NCBI GenBank assembly: GCA_949592205.1
Contig: CATIUR010000001.1
Coordinates: 216,200,250-216,264,249, forward strand
Direction of reading: 5' to 3'
DNA from: Helichrysum umbraculigerum
Lineage: Eukaryota > Streptophyta > Magnoliopsida > Asterales > Asteraceae
Length of the DNA: 64,000 nt
Shown here: one piece after another, positions 47,735 to 60,650 of the stretch
Layout of the letters: the number at the start of each line of letters is the position of its first letter
Position numbering within the stretch: position 1 is the stretch's first letter
Notes under the pieces: generated by a model
Told to the model about the DNA's origin: nothing
What the model saw: the letters and a program-made list of their open reading frames with translations, nothing else
Databases searched by the model: none
Made by a program: the position numbers and the translations under genes

Positions 47735-48241
47735 TGATGACGTACCTCGGTATCGGTACACCGATACCGAAACACCTTGTACCTAAAAGAGAACCTTTAA
47801 AGCATAACAGGTTTATAAGGAAATATCAAGTCACAGGTCTTCGTCCTACCGAAGAGAAATGTCTGATGAGTTGTCACATCTAATTAATGTTGCAAATGGC
47901 GGCGGTAGCACTTATATCCAACGGACAATAGAGAGATACCGAAATGGGCAAAAGAAGGACATGTGAAGCATTATAAATAGCCGCCCAACCACCAGTTGTT
48001 GGGCATTGATGACAGACATTAAATACACTCTGATACCGAAAGAGACCATTGACATTTGTGGCGTATAACTCGTCTACCCAAACGGTAGTCGGAGTTACCA
48101 ATAGGGAATCGCCAACCGAAAGGGATATCCTCCTTTCGGTTCAAGGTCTCATCAACAATCGCACAGAGTACTCTTTCGGCCCTTCCTCCCGAAATAGAAA
48201 CTAGTCCTCACCTAACGTGTTACTTCACCTTTGGAGCAACA
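47735..48241 (+). repeat. Putative 5' LTR of the Tat element
   Basis: About 507 bp. It contains the strong hairpin CGGTATCGGTACACCGATA near 47748 and repeated ACCGAA/TTCGGT words that also occur in gag. Only one copy is in the window, so the limits rest on the TG start and on the primer-binding-like site after 48241. Confidence 0.5.
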
Positions 48242-48299
48242 TTTGACGTCATCCGTGGGACCGAAAGATTACAATCTGAACCTAACCCAATAAACCAAT

Positions 48300-51200
48300 A
48301 TGGCAATTATAGCACCAGAAGATCCACCTTCGGCGGGACAGGATGTCGAAGGTGAAACAGATGCGCCAACGAATGAGATTACACCTATATTTGTTAAAAA
48401 CAATTTCGAGAAGCTGAAAACAATCATGGATACCATCGAGAAGGAGGACCCGAGGGGTGCACCTCGGAAACTATCATATGAAGATCCCGATACGACGGGA
48501 GATGAAATGACAAGCCACACAGGGAATACACCCAAGAAATCCCGTTGGATGGAAGAGCGTAAAACGCGCCCCAAAAAGAAACGACTGAGGTCGAAGGGGA
48601 AACGCCCTAAAAGGTTACAGAAAACCGAAACTAAGTCGTCAAAGAGGAATCACGCTACTACGTCAAGTGGCTACACCGCAACCACAAGCGATACTTCCTC
48701 AGGTACCGACAGTTCGGAGGACGAGCTGAATTCTCCTTACAAACCATCGGTTGCAAGAAGATTCACCTCCCGAATAGCTAATTGCCGAAGACCTACCCGA
48801 ATGAGAATGCCCTCTCATGTAAGGATCTATGACGGAACAACAGACCCAGACGACCACCTGAGCCTGTTTTCAGGGGTGGCTGAAATGGAACAGTGGTCCA
48901 TGCCTCTATGGTGCCATATGTTCGCGCAGACATTATCCGGGTCAGCTCGAATGTGGTTTGATAGTCTCCCAGTCGGAAAGATTGATAGTTTTGAAGAGCT
49001 AAGGAAAGCTTTCTCCACACACTTCACCTCCCAAAAAAGGTACACTCGACATGCGGTAGAAATACATGACATAAAGCAGCGGGAGAACGAAACACTTCAA
49101 GAGTTCATGGACCGGTTCAAAACGGAGAGCATCGAGATAGGTGGCACCACTGAACTCATGCAGATTTCAGGTTTCATGCATGGAATACGAAACAAGCAAC
49201 TAATCGAGAAATTAAACAACAAAGTGCCGAACTCAACGGAAGAAATGTGGGAGATTACTAAAGCCTTCATACGAGGAAAGGAGGCAGCGGCCTCGCAGGT
49301 TCCTGATTCCACCAACCGAAAGGGGAACCCCAAAGGGCAGAACACTTGGAAAGGCAACGTGACTCCTCGTCCATTCCTGACTTACGGTTCAAGCAGACCG
49401 GAGCACCGCAAAGTCCCTCAAACTACTATGCCACCGGCCACGTCTCACCGAAGGAATATGCCCTTCACGACGCTCACAAAAGCGCCCAGTGAAATCTTAG
49501 CCACTGAAGAAGCCCGTTCGATCTTCAAACCCCCGGGTCCCCTAACCGGAACCCCCGAACGGAGGAATATGGACAGATTTTGCGAATTCCATAATGACCG
49601 AGGCCATCATACAAACGACTGTTTTCAACTTCGAAAACAAATTGAAGAAGCATTGAAATCAGGACAGCTAACTCATCTGATAAAAGACATTAGGAGTAGG
49701 ATGGTAGTGAAACAAGAAAGTAAAGCTATCGTGCCACTTGGTCAGAAAGATAGCGGGTCGAAGGGGCGCGGGAAATCTATAATGGTGACATACTCCGAAT
49801 GGAATCGGTCCAAACGAAAGGAACACTCAGAAAATTGGATGGACGAACCAATCACTTTCCCAACTGAACCAGGAAATTGTCCGACTAGCGACCCACTGGT
49901 CATAAAAGCTGAAGTCGGAAATCAAATGGTACATCGTATCTACGTGGATGGAGGTAGCGCATCAGAAATCATGTATGCGCATTGTTTTCGAGCATTGGAG
50001 CCAGAATTTCAACAAAAGATTCGAAACACCGGAGGACCCCTCGTAGGCTTTGCAGGAGAAAGAGTATGGCCGATGGGTGAAGTAGCCATACCGGTAACCT
50101 TTGGTGAATACCCACTAAGCTGAATGATAATCTTACGATTCTTAGTGGTCGACGCGCCCTCATCCTACAACATTCTACTAGGCCGTCCAGGTCTATCTGC
50201 CTTACGAGCTGTAGCATCCACCATGCATGCAATCATGAAGTTCCCAACTCCACATGGCATCGCAACGGTCAGAGCAGATAGAAAAGAAGTTCGTGAAAGT
50301 TTGCAAGCCGAAAGAGAATTATATGAAGAAAGCTCTCGCGAGGTTACGGCAGAAAAGCCACTGGAATCCGGGAGCCCGGAGGATATGACGCCCGAAGAAA
50401 CTGAAGAAAAGTTCATTCTTAATCCTCAATACCCGGAGCAACCAGTATCCATCGGTAGCAGAATACCGGAACATATAAAAACGGGGCTACTGCTCCTGTT
50501 AAGAAAGAATATAGATGTCTTCGCATGGACAGAATCCGACATGACGGGTGTACCGAGGGACGTTATCGAACACCGTCTGAACGCAGACAAAAGTATAAGG
50601 CCTGTAGTGCAGAAAAAGAGGTCGTTGGCACCAGAAAGAAGCAAAGCGACTTGTGAGTCAGTAGATAAGCTAGTAAATGCCGGAATTGTGAGGGAAGTAA
50701 AGTATCGTACCTGGATCGCTAATCCAGTAATGGTAAAGAAGAATGACGGTTCATGGAGAATGTGCGTCGATTTCAAGGATATCAATGCCGCTTGTCCGAA
50801 GGATCCCTACCCCCTACCGGAAATAGATTGGAAAGTCGAAGCTCTTTCTGGCTTTAAGTATAAATGTTTTCTGGATGCATACAAGGGGTATCACCAGATT
50901 CAGATGGCAAAAGAAGACGAAGACAAAACGGCTTTTCACACAGATCAAGGGGTTTACTGCTACCAAAAAATGCCTTTCGGTCTAAAGAATGCAGGCGCGA
51001 CATATCAGCGGTTGGTCGACAGAAGTTTCAAGGAACAGATTGGGAGAAACCTAGAGGCCTATGTCGATGATATTGTGATAAAAAGCAGGGCACCACAGGT
51101 TATGCTTGCCGATGTACAAGAAACCTTTGACAACCTCCGGAGGATTAACATGAAGCTAAACCCCAAAAAATGTATTTTTGGGGTGGAAGAAGGCAAATTC

Positions 51201-52660
51201 TTGGGACATATCATCACGGAAAGAGGTATAAGGGCAAACCCTGATAAAACAAAAGCTATCGTCGACTTGCGTCCACCGAAGACGATAAAGGAGGTCCAAA
51301 GCCTAAACGGGAAATTGGCGGCATTAAACAGATATCTGTCTCGTTCAGCCGAAAGATCACTTCCGTTCTTCAAAACATTGAAAAACGGTGTGAACAAGCG
51401 AAACTTCAAATGGACGGTTGAGGCCGACAAGGCCTTCGAGGAAGTAAAGCTCGCCCTCATATCTCTACCGATGCTTGTAGCACCGAAAGCAGGGGAATCG
51501 TTATACCTATACCTAGCGGCAGCAAATGAAGCAGTCAGTGCAGTATTAATGGCCGAAAGGGAGGGTAAGCAACTTCCTATATATTTCATTAGTCGGGCAC
51601 TACACGGACCGGAAACGAATTATTCTCCTTTAGAAAAATTGGTCTTATCTTTGGTTCATGCCTCGAGACGCCTAAGGCGATACTTCCAGGCACATCAAGT
51701 AATCGTAATAACCGATCAGCCAATCCGGAAGGTGCTACACAAACCGGAAGTTTCAGGCCGATTGGCAAAATGGGCAATCGAGCTGGGCGAACATGGCATT
51801 GAATACCAGTCACGAACAGCAATAAAAGGCCAGATATTGGCGGATTTCGTTGCTGAAATGCCGACAGGGGAAATACCAAAGGAAACCGAGTGGAATTTAT
51901 TCACCGATGGGGCATCAAATAGCTTCGGTTCTGGTGCAGGACTTTTCCTTACAGACCCAATGAGAATAGAGCACACGTATGCACTGCGTTTCGGTTTCGA
52001 TGCGTCCAGCAACGAGGCAGAGTACGAAGCATTACTAGCAGGGCTTCGCCTGGCCTCAAGACTGGGTGTCGAAAGGTTAAAAGTCTTCGTGGACTCGAAG
52101 CTGGTAGCCAATCAAATAAATGGAGACTACGAGGCAAGAGGTAACGTAATGAAAAGGTACCGGGACAAAGCGAAAGAATTGATGAAAAATTTCGAAAGAG
52201 CAACAATAGAACAAGTACCACGAAGTAAGAATCACAAAGCAGACGCGTTGAGTAAATTAGCCTCAGTGGCTTTCGAACACCTAACAAAACAAGTTCTCGT
52301 GGAAACACTGGGCAAGCCCTCGGTCATGTGTGAAGAAGTGAATTTGGTTGTGACCGAAGATGGAACAACCTGGATGACACCAATCTATAAGTATCTAACC
52401 GAAGGTATCCTTCCGGAGGATGACAGGGAGGCACAAAAAATAGCCGTCAAATCCTTACGATTCGAGGTCGAAGACGGGATTCTGTACAAAAGATCATACT
52501 TGGGACCAATGTTACGGTGTGTCGGACCCCTTCAGGCCAATTACGTCATTAGAGAAATTCATGAGGGTTCATGCGGGTTACATTCTGGTCCAAGGTCGGT
52601 GGTGGCGAAAGCGATGAACGCAGGCTATTACTGACCTACAATGCATCAGGATGCGGTACA
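48300..52660 (+). pseudogene. Tat-type gag-pol with two in-frame TGA codons and missing integrase
   Basis: Gag (from 48300) has a basic Lys/Arg-rich segment, the capsid region (DPDDHLSLFSGVAEMEQW, LSGSARMWFDSLP) and the zinc-finger-like CEFHNDRGHHTNDC. Protease has YVDGGSASEIMY. TGA at 50121-50123 follows EYPLS and the same frame continues MIILRFLVVDAPSSYN, still within the protease region, so this is a nonsense change rather than a gag-pol border. Reverse transcriptase follows (FLDAYKGYHQIQMA, EAYVDDIVIKS), then the RT-linked RNase H and the extra archaeal-type RNase H (LFTDGASNSFGSGAG) that marks the Tat lineage. A second TGA at 52632-52634 replaces Trp in GYY-W-PTMH of integrase. Both could be CGA/TGG to TGA transitions. 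Confidence 0.88.
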
Positions 52661-54260
52661 AGAAATACTTGCTTTGATGATAACAAATGTAATTAACGTG
52701 TGAAAAAGCTTAATTAAAAGAAACAATAGGCTTGTACTTAAATTTCATCATACCTACAACAATAATACGATACTAAAAAAAAAAAAAGTGGTTTTTTTGG
52801 CTAAAATAAACCCGGTCAATCGACAATTGGAGCGTGGATCGATCTGCCAACAACATTTTCAATATAAAAAAAATCAAACCTAAACTTTAATTAGATTGAA
52901 ATGAAACTAATTGGATAAATAAAGGTTACGACTTTTTCTATAGACATTGACACTTTATTATTATAAATATGAAATGAAAATAAAATTATGCCTCCTTGCA
53001 CCAATTATAATACTAATACTCATTCTTTTTTTTTGAAAGGCTCTAATACTCATTCTTATTTTAAGGTTAACTTTCACTTGCATGTTGTTTTCCGTTACAC
53101 TTGCAACATATCAATGCCGTTCTATGTTGTAATCGAGTGCTTTAATAAAGTCGATAAGAACTTTGTTCTATGCATAACGTGTTGATATCATTGCCGTTCT
53201 TTCTTATCTTATTTTTTGAAAAGCATGAATTAGTGCATGTCGTAGTTTTCATTTTATCACTCATTCCGTCCTATAAAAAAAAATCAAATAATTTTTGTGT
53301 GATTTAAGATAAATTGGTGAAATGTTAATTTTACCTTTATATTCAAGATAAATTTGACTAAATTTTACTAAGCTTTCGGTCTACATAAACTTCATTATCT
53401 AAGAAATAAGTTAATGAGAGTAATAAATGAGAAAAAGTGGGGAGCTTGATGTTTTTTAATAGTTCCATATAAATACAACATATATATACAAGTATAACAC
53501 CCCAATGCATGAGAACATAGAAAAATGTTTCATTGCTTAAAATGTAAATTTAAAGGTTTTGTCTGACAATCTAATTGGCACATACATGTTAAAATGGAAT
53601 ACCAAGCAAAGGGCCGTTGCTCTATCGATATCGATTTGATCTTTCAGTCATAAGCAACTGGGTTCAAATACAAGGGTGGATATATGTTTATATTTCGTGA
53701 GAAAATGTATATACTCGTAGTGGGGTATGTGACTTCGTTGTCTAACTAAAAATAAAATAAATACCAAAGAAACGAAGAGAAATAAGCGAGTGTATTATAC
53801 ATGTCAAATTGTATAAATAATTTATACACATTTTTAATTATAATACATGTAATGTAATGTATATTTAAAACATTTAACATTACTCGATGTCAATAGTTAT
53901 GAAAGTGAGTCATAATACTCATAATATGGGGCTCATGAACTTTTAATACATATACTTTATGGTCGGTCAAATTATTAAGGGGGCCGAACAACGTTTAGTT
54001 CTCTCTTATCTCCATCATTGACTATAATACCTGATAATTTTCAATCCATTATTACATAGTCTAAAAATCAAATAATACAGAAGAAAGATAAGACAAACAT
54101 GAAGTAAATAAGATGTTGAAAATATAAAAAACCTGAAATAAATATCATTCAAAAGTATTTTGCTTAAAAGCTTTAATATAAAGAACTTTTTTGCATATAT
54201 ATGATCATGACAGTTGGCATACAAAATATAATAATCGAAGAAATTACGTTATATACTGAA
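52661..54260. other. Intergenic sequence
   Basis: AT-rich, with a duplicated CTAATACTCATTCTT phrase near 53013 and 53042 and a CATTCCGTCCTATAAAA phrase near 53263 that resembles one Stowaway end without a partner. No coding frame stands out. Confidence 0.45.
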
Positions 54261-55016
54261 CTAGGTTTTTAGCCCGTGCGATGCACGATCGCTAAAAAAT
54301 ACAACTATATGTCTATTTGTAAGTAGTCCAATGAATTAGTGTTGTTAACTAAAAAGTGCAATTATCATTGAAAATTGGAAATAAATAATAACATAAACCA
54401 TACTATATAATAAAGTAATCATACTATTATAATAACTTGTAGAAATTAACATACGGTGCCAAATAAAACACAATATATTGTAGAAAGATAAATAATAAGA
54501 ATTACATGTATTCATAAAAAAAATTGTAGATCTTTGAGCCCATGATCGCATGGTAATGTTTGCAAACTATTATACATCATGAAATTTTTTAATAATGTCA
54601 ATATTGTAATTGAAAACTATAAATTAGTCATTGAAAATAGAAAAATAGTATAAAACAACTAAAACATATGCGAATAAAAACTTCAATGTTTTTGTGATTA
54701 ACAACATGATAAAACAAATACAACACGTTCACAATTGCTAACGTAAAATATTACAATTACAAATGTTATACAACTTTCATATAAGCAACATATGTAATAC
54801 TTTCTAACATTGTTATCTCAACTCAACATTTCTATCCACCAATGTGTTTAACTCGTGAAATGTCTACATATATTTGATCATGAAAGAAATTCGATTGTTA
54901 ATGAAATAAAATCAATGAGACAACGACAATGAGACAACGGGTGTACTTGACTCTTGTGTTTATTTATGCAAAACATACCTAGTCAAAATAAACTTAAATG
55001 ATTAAATTTTGGTCAA

Positions 55017-55134
55017 CGTATAAGTTAAGGTGTTTAAACATTTAGACAAAAAGTTAGAAGGGTTTAAATTTCAATGTATAAGTTAAGGTGTTTAAACATT
55101 TAGACAAAAAGTTAGAAGGGTTTAAATTTCAAAC
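55017..55134. repeat. Tandem direct repeat of ~59 bp (two copies)
   Basis: Two consecutive near-identical copies containing AAGGTGTTTAAACATTTAG and AAGTTAGAAGGGTTTAAATT. Confidence 0.9.
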
Positions 55135-55529
55135 GAAAAAAATAAAAGTGTGAGGATTAAATTATTATTAACCCTTATTTTAAATTATTTATAATAATAA
55201 TAAAATTATTAACAATGGAAAACCATGTGGCATCCTTAGAATTTAAGAATAATTTAAGAGTAACTATGTTTTAGACATGTCATCATAGAATGATTAAAAA
55301 GATGACACTTAAGCAAGAAAAATATTTGTTTTATATATATGAAAAAATCATTAGTTTTGTTAAATGTAATGCAAGAATTTAAAACGCTATTATAATAAAG
55401 TATAATAAGATTTAATTACGACTCCTCACAAAATAAAATGTAGTAGTTTGTTGGAAATTTTTAAAAATCTTGCGAACTTATAAGATGAGAGTGTTATAAA
55501 TTTTAAAGACTTTTAACAAAATACTAATT

Positions 55530-55762
55530 AATTATGTGATATAATTAGGTGACTTTTAAAAAAAGGAAATTTGATGATGTGAATACTAATTAATTATGTG
55601 ACATAATTAGGTGGCTTTTAAAAAAAGGAAATTTGATGATGTGGCATAATTAAGAAATTAGGAAAAAATTAAGGAAAAATTAATTTAATGAGGTGGCATA
55701 ATTAGGTAGCTTTTAAAAAAAGATAATTTTATGATGTGGCGTGATTAAAAAGCTAGGAAAAA
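55530..55762. repeat. Imperfect tandem repeats of ~75 bp
   Basis: Three or four decayed copies share TAATTAGGTGGCTTTTAAAA, followed by A-rich DNA and TTGATGATGTGGCATAATTA. Confidence 0.8.
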
Positions 55763-55779
55763 TCTTTATTTTATATATA

Positions 55780-55783
<4 letters not shown>

Positions 55784-55837
<54 letters not shown>
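55784..55837. repeat. (TA)n microsatellite, left side of element C
   Basis: TA run ending directly at the GTGGCATGATCC terminus of the large element. Confidence 0.93.
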
Positions 55838-55840
<3 letters not shown>

Positions 55841-56579
55841 GCATGATCCAGAGGGAAGGGGTACTTTTGGGGGGAAGGGGGAAGCAGCCATCTCACCGTT
55901 CATCTTCATCATTTAACTCCCGCTCATGATATGTACTGTGCACCTGCGCTTCAATGAGTTTACAGGGAAGGGGTTAAAACAGTAATTTCATATTATTCGT
56001 TTTTATTTATTTTAAAAAAACGTAATTCAATTACGTATATGCATATACGCTATTGATTCAATTTCGTTCGTCGTCTTCTTCATCTGTTGCACAAATTTCG
56101 TTCGCGTAATCAATTAATCGATTCCCCGTTAACATAAACTGAACTTTGTATACATTCAATTCCGTTGTTTCTTCAATGCCCTAAACATCGTTCATAATTA
56201 GGGCTCAGATCGTAGTCGCATTCGTTGATTATGTCTTCTAGTTCCAATGTTCCTGGTGATTCGAATTCATTTGTTGGTGAATCTACTGGTAAGTGTATAC
56301 TAACTATTTTATTGTCTATAAAATTTATGCTTTTTTGTTTATTTGTTGTAATTGTGCTAAAATGCATTTTGATTAATGTTATTTTTGTAGCTCATGTTAT
56401 TGCTTCCAGTTCCAATGTTCCACTGGAATCTAATCTTATTTTTCCTGATTCTACTGGTAAGTTTGTTATATTTAATTGTGTTAACATTACTCATGTTGCA
56501 TATTATTAATTTTATGATGATTTTTAGAATTATTTTGTTGCTTTTATTTATGTAACTTTCCATATTCCAAATGATGAAG

Positions 56580-56800
56580 ATTATGATAGTATGCACTGTG
56601 ATGCGTCTTAAGATAGGCTTACATTGAAGTGACATATATTGATACTTGTTAAGAACAGTATGCACTGTGATGCACTTAAGATATGTTTACATCGAAGTGA
56701 CATATATTGATACATGTTACCACCCATTTTGATGACTTGTAATAGTATGCACTATGATGCTTCTTAAGATAGGCTTACATCGAAGTTTACATTCTGAATA
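56580..56800. repeat. Array of ~70-bp repeats, copy group 1
   Basis: Three imperfect units share ATGCACTGTGATGC, CTTAAGATAGGCTTACAT and GTGACATATATTGATAC. They lie in the long second intron of the transposase gene. Confidence 0.85.
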
Positions 56801-57742
56801 ATATACACTGGAAGTGCAGTCACACGCGCATCTACTTTATTAAGATTAATCGACATTTGAAATTGCTTAAACTTTGCGACTTTGTTTAATCTAGTGGTAA
56901 AAGGATCAAAGACACCACAGGCCTATAAGAACTATGAGACAAAAATTATGATTCAAGTCAAAATTTTCTAGATTAAGCTGAAAAACTCCACTGGATTCAT
57001 GAAAGTTTAGTCAGTTTTTTATCAATTGTAGTAATTTACAGTAATATGTAATTGTAAGATTGAACTACTGAAACAAACTATCACATTGCAACTATTTTTT
57101 TTACTCCTATATATAGCACAATATTTTTGGCATCATGTATTTTGTATGTTTAGCATAAGTTTACATCATAGTGATTTATGTAAATACATATTAACACCCC
57201 ATGTGGATGTGTACTACTAGCATGCAGTTGATGCATATTAACACCCATGTTAAACTAAATTTATGCATCTGAACATAATTTTACTTGTCGAACATTATCA
57301 TTTATTTAGTTTATTTTTATTTGTTTTATTAGGTGGTGATTCAGTTACAAATAGGCATGTTCTTTCATCATTTGAAAAAGAATATCCAGATGGCACAAAA
57401 TTATGGTTTCCTATTGTTCCTGATTCGTTTAAGCCCATAATTGGTTCTGTTTTCAATTCGTATGATCATTGTTTTAGTTTCTATGAATCATATGCTGAGG
57501 TTAGTGGTTTTGATGCTAAGAAATCATCACAGAATTATTTTGAAGATGGGTCTGTGAAGTATAAAGTTTATAGGTGTAATAAATCTGGTTTTTCTAAGAA
57601 GTTAGCTGTCGACACTTTGAAACATGTTCCTGAACCGGTTGTTGAACCTGCTGTTGAGCCTTCTCGTAAACGTAAAAAGCGTGTTAAAAAAGTTAGTAAC
57701 CGTAAATCGTCTTCTATCAAGACAGGTTGTGATGCTAGCTTG

Positions 57743-57923
57743 AGAAGATTCTCTATAGCAATGTGGGCATCACTTTCACCAACAAACCGATTCATATCGC
57801 GTTTGAAATTCTTGTAATCTAGACTACTAGGACTCCTAGTAGTCTAGATTACAAGAATTTCAAACGCGATATGAATCGGTTTGTTGGTGAAAGTGATGCC
57901 CACATTGCTATAGAGAATCTTCT
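57743..57923. repeat. Perfect 181-bp palindrome in the transposase gene
   Basis: Left arm 57743-57832 is the exact complement of right arm 57834-57923 around a single central C. The centre reads CTACTAGGACTCCTAGTAG. The right arm is true coding sequence (YKNFKRDMNRFVGESDAH); the left arm is an inverted copy that replaced coding sequence and introduces a stop. Confidence 0.95.
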
Positions 57924-58489
57924 TAGGAAAAAAGAAGATCTTCCAAACTTTACTTGCGAGTATTTTTGTGACGATGACGGTTCTCTACTCGGTGTTTTTT
58001 GGGCCGACAACGTTTGTAAACTCAATTATCAAGAGTTTGGTGATATTGTTTACTTCGATGCGACGTATGGGACGAATAAGTATGCTTTTTTCCCTTTATC
58101 AAATGCATTATTTGTTTCATTTTTTTCCTGTTATAATCTGATTAGAACATTAAATCTGATGTTGTTAATTTATTTTCAGATATAATATGAAGTTTGTTCC
58201 GCTTACGGGTGTTGATAATCACAAACGACTTGTTATTTTTGGAGCTGCACTGTTATCTAGTGAATCCATAACATCATTCAATTGGTTTCTTGATTGTTTC
58301 TTAAAAGTCTTTCCAACTGAACCGGGCCTAATTGCTACTGACCAAGATCCAGCTATTAAAGAGGCAATTCGTGTTAAATTTAAAAGTGCCAAACACCGGT
58401 TTTGCATGTGGCATATAAGTCAGAAACTTGTTGACAAGGTATGTTTTTTACGTATAAATATAATGTCCAATTTAATATATCTTAATATT

Positions 58490-58770
58490 CATTGAAGTGA
58501 CATATATTGATAGGCTTACATTGATGCGTCTTAAGATAGGCTTACATTGAAGTGACATATATTGATACATGTTAATAACAAGTATGCATTGTGATGCTTC
58601 TTAAGATAGGCTTACATCGAAATGACATATATTGATACATGTTAACACCAGTATGCACTGTGATGCATCTTAAGATAGGTTTACATCGAATTGACATATA
58701 TTAATACATGTTAACACCCATGTGGATGACTACTAGTAGTATGCAGTTAGATGCATATTAACACCCATTG
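58490..58770. repeat. Array of ~70-bp repeats, copy group 2
   Basis: Four imperfect units of the same family (CTTAAGATAGGCTTACAT, GACATATATTGATACATG, TTAACACC) in another intron of the same gene. Single looser copies occur near 57190-57260 and 59820-59890. Confidence 0.85.
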
Positions 58771-60650
58771 TTAACATTTATTGTATCTAAATATTCATTT
58801 TGGTTATTATCATTTGTTACGATTTATTTTATGTTAAGTATTTCTTTGAAGGTGTATATTAAGTTACATTGAATAATATTTTAACATTATTTGTTTATGT
58901 TGTTTTAGGTTGATTATGTTTTGTATACCAATAAGAATTTTCAGAAGAGAATGAATTATATTTTTTGGAATCAAGAAATGACACCTGAGAAGTTTGAAAC
59001 ACGCTGGAAATCAGTAGTTGATGATTTTGGATTGCATGATTTGAGGTGGTTCAATGATTTGTATGAATTGAAGGAAATGTGGGTACCTTGTTATTTTATG
59101 GATCTTCCCATGAATGGCTTAATGAGGACTTCATCACTTTCCGAAAGTGAAAATGCATTTTTCAAGAGATGCAAGAACAAACAATTGACTTTAGTTGATT
59201 TCTTTTCAAGATTCGATGCTGCTATGGAAAAGCAGCGTCACAATAATAGGTTGCTTGAATATGAGATGGAAAACAAGTCTGTCAACTGTTTGACCCCCAA
59301 AAAGATTGAGCTTCATGCTAGGGACGTTTACACGCCTTCTTTATTCTTGTTAGTTCAAGAAGAAATTGAAAAAGCTTCGTTATCGGGTGCTCAAACCAGT
59401 TGTGTAACTGATGGAGACAAACAGCTCTGCATAGTGCAAGAAAAATTCCCTCCTCCTCGTCCGAAGTGGAATTACAAGGTAATTTGATTTAACTATTTCG
59501 TGTTTTCTTTTTTTTCCATTTAATTCTATATTTCTAAATAGTTTTAGTAGTTTGAACTATGACATGTTATCATACTTCGAAAAACAGCATTATAATGTAA
59601 ATGTTATGTTAGTATGCATCACTGTTCCTTGTTATCTGTTTGTTGGCAATCTAAATTAGATTGGACTGTTTTGGATTCATATGCCCCATGCTCTTTTAGC
59701 TTTGTAATTACTTGTTGTCTGTTTCTTGGCTGAGCTTTGTATTCTGGTTGTGCTCCATCTTGAAGCTTTCCTTTTTGGTTTCTTTATAAAATTTCTGCTT
59801 TTCCAAAAAAAAAAATATATATGCATCAAAGTTCCTCCTGTTAACATGATAACAGTACTAACAGTACGCACCATGATGCATGTTAACATACACTTTTAGT
59901 GCTGTTTATTTTAAATGTTAATTTTTATTTTTTAAAAATGTTAATTTTCTTATTCAGGTGGATTTTGATCCAGTCAGCGGTGAATCCAATTGTTCGTGTT
60001 TGTTATTTGAACGTGAAGGTCGCTTATGTCGTCACATATATTGTGTGTATGATATTAACGACATTTATTCTATTCCCAATAAGTACATTCTTAGGAGGTG
60101 GACAAAGGAAGCATCTGAAACTTTTAATTTGTTAAGTTTGGATGTTGATCCTGTAGGTGAGTGTTTTAAACTAGGTAAAGATGCTTTCAACAAGCTCAGA
60201 AAAGTTGTTTCTCATTTGAAAAATGATAGAGAGAAGCTATCGGATTTTAGTGGTAAATTTGATCTATTTTTGCAAGAGTTTGCTGATGGAAAAGCAGATG
60301 AGCAATCATCTTCTAGCAGAGTTGAAAAAATTCAGCAAGTTTATGGATTCTCTAAGCCAACTAAAGTTTCCATTTATCCTCCTAAGAACGTTCGTAACAA
60401 AGGTCAACGTTCTTCAAAGAGGTATACTAGTGCACGAGAAAAAGCTGTCAAGAAATAGGTTAAAAGAAGAGAATGTCAGTATTGTTTTGAAACTGGGCAT
60501 AATATTAGGAGTTGCCCAGAAAGAATTGCAGATGAGTTGAAACAATCTGAAGATAATGAAGATGATGATGCTCAATTTGAAGAAGACGAAGATGTCGATG
60601 AAGATCCTGAAAATGAAGATTCTGATGATGAACTTTCTGATGAATACTGA

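Larger units (their letters stand above)
47735..52660 (+). mobile_element. Truncated Tat/Retand-type Ty3-gypsy retrotransposon
   Basis: A putative 5' LTR runs from TGATGACGTACC (47735) to GAGCAACA (48241), followed by a primer-binding-like TTTGACGTCATCCGTGGGA. Then come gag, protease, reverse transcriptase, two RNase H domains and the start of integrase. Similarity stops just after the integrase zinc-binding segment, at about 52660; no integrase core or 3' LTR follows. The 3' part was lost by deletion. Two in-frame TGA codons interrupt the reading frame. Confidence 0.85.
54261..55782 (-). mobile_element. Helitron (minus strand), 3' end clear, 5' end uncertain
   Basis: On the minus strand the stem CGTGCATCGCACG is followed by GGCTAAAAACCTAG at 54261 and a T, a good Helitron 3' end. 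A possible 5' start (TCATATATATAAAATAAAG) is at about 55782, but the base before it is not A, so this end is weak. The body is AT-rich with tandem repeats and no gene. Confidence 0.5.
56231..60650 (+). pseudogene. FAR1-like MULE transposase gene, rearranged
   Basis: Exons: 56231-56288, 56391-56456, 57333 to the palindrome (57743), right arm to 58079, 58180-58438, 58909-59478 and 59958 onward. The third exon has the start of a FAR1-type DNA-binding domain (YESYAEVSGFDAKKSSQ) and the basic segment SRKRKKRVKKVSNRK. The transposase core has VYFDATYG, IATDQDPAIKEAI and SLSESENAFFKRC as the likely D, D and E regions, and HRFCMWHI. The SWIM zinc finger is CSC ... LCRH. TAG at 60456-60458 precedes an in-frame zinc knuckle (CQYCFETGHNIRSC) and an acidic tail ending at 60650. 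Exons 1 and 2 are similar to each other (SSSNVPxxSN), a small exon duplication. The palindrome at 57743-57923 deletes the middle and shifts frame, so this copy cannot give a full protein. Confidence 0.82.

Noticed and set aside
50121..50123. TGA as a programmed gag-pol readthrough stop
   Set aside because: It falls inside the protease region after the DGGSA motif, not at a gag-pol border, and a second TGA occurs in integrase; simple mutation explains both.
56580..58770. Possible CRISPR-like array because of regularly spaced repeats
   Set aside because: Units are ~70-bp imperfect tandem repeats without unique spacers, in a plant transposon intron.
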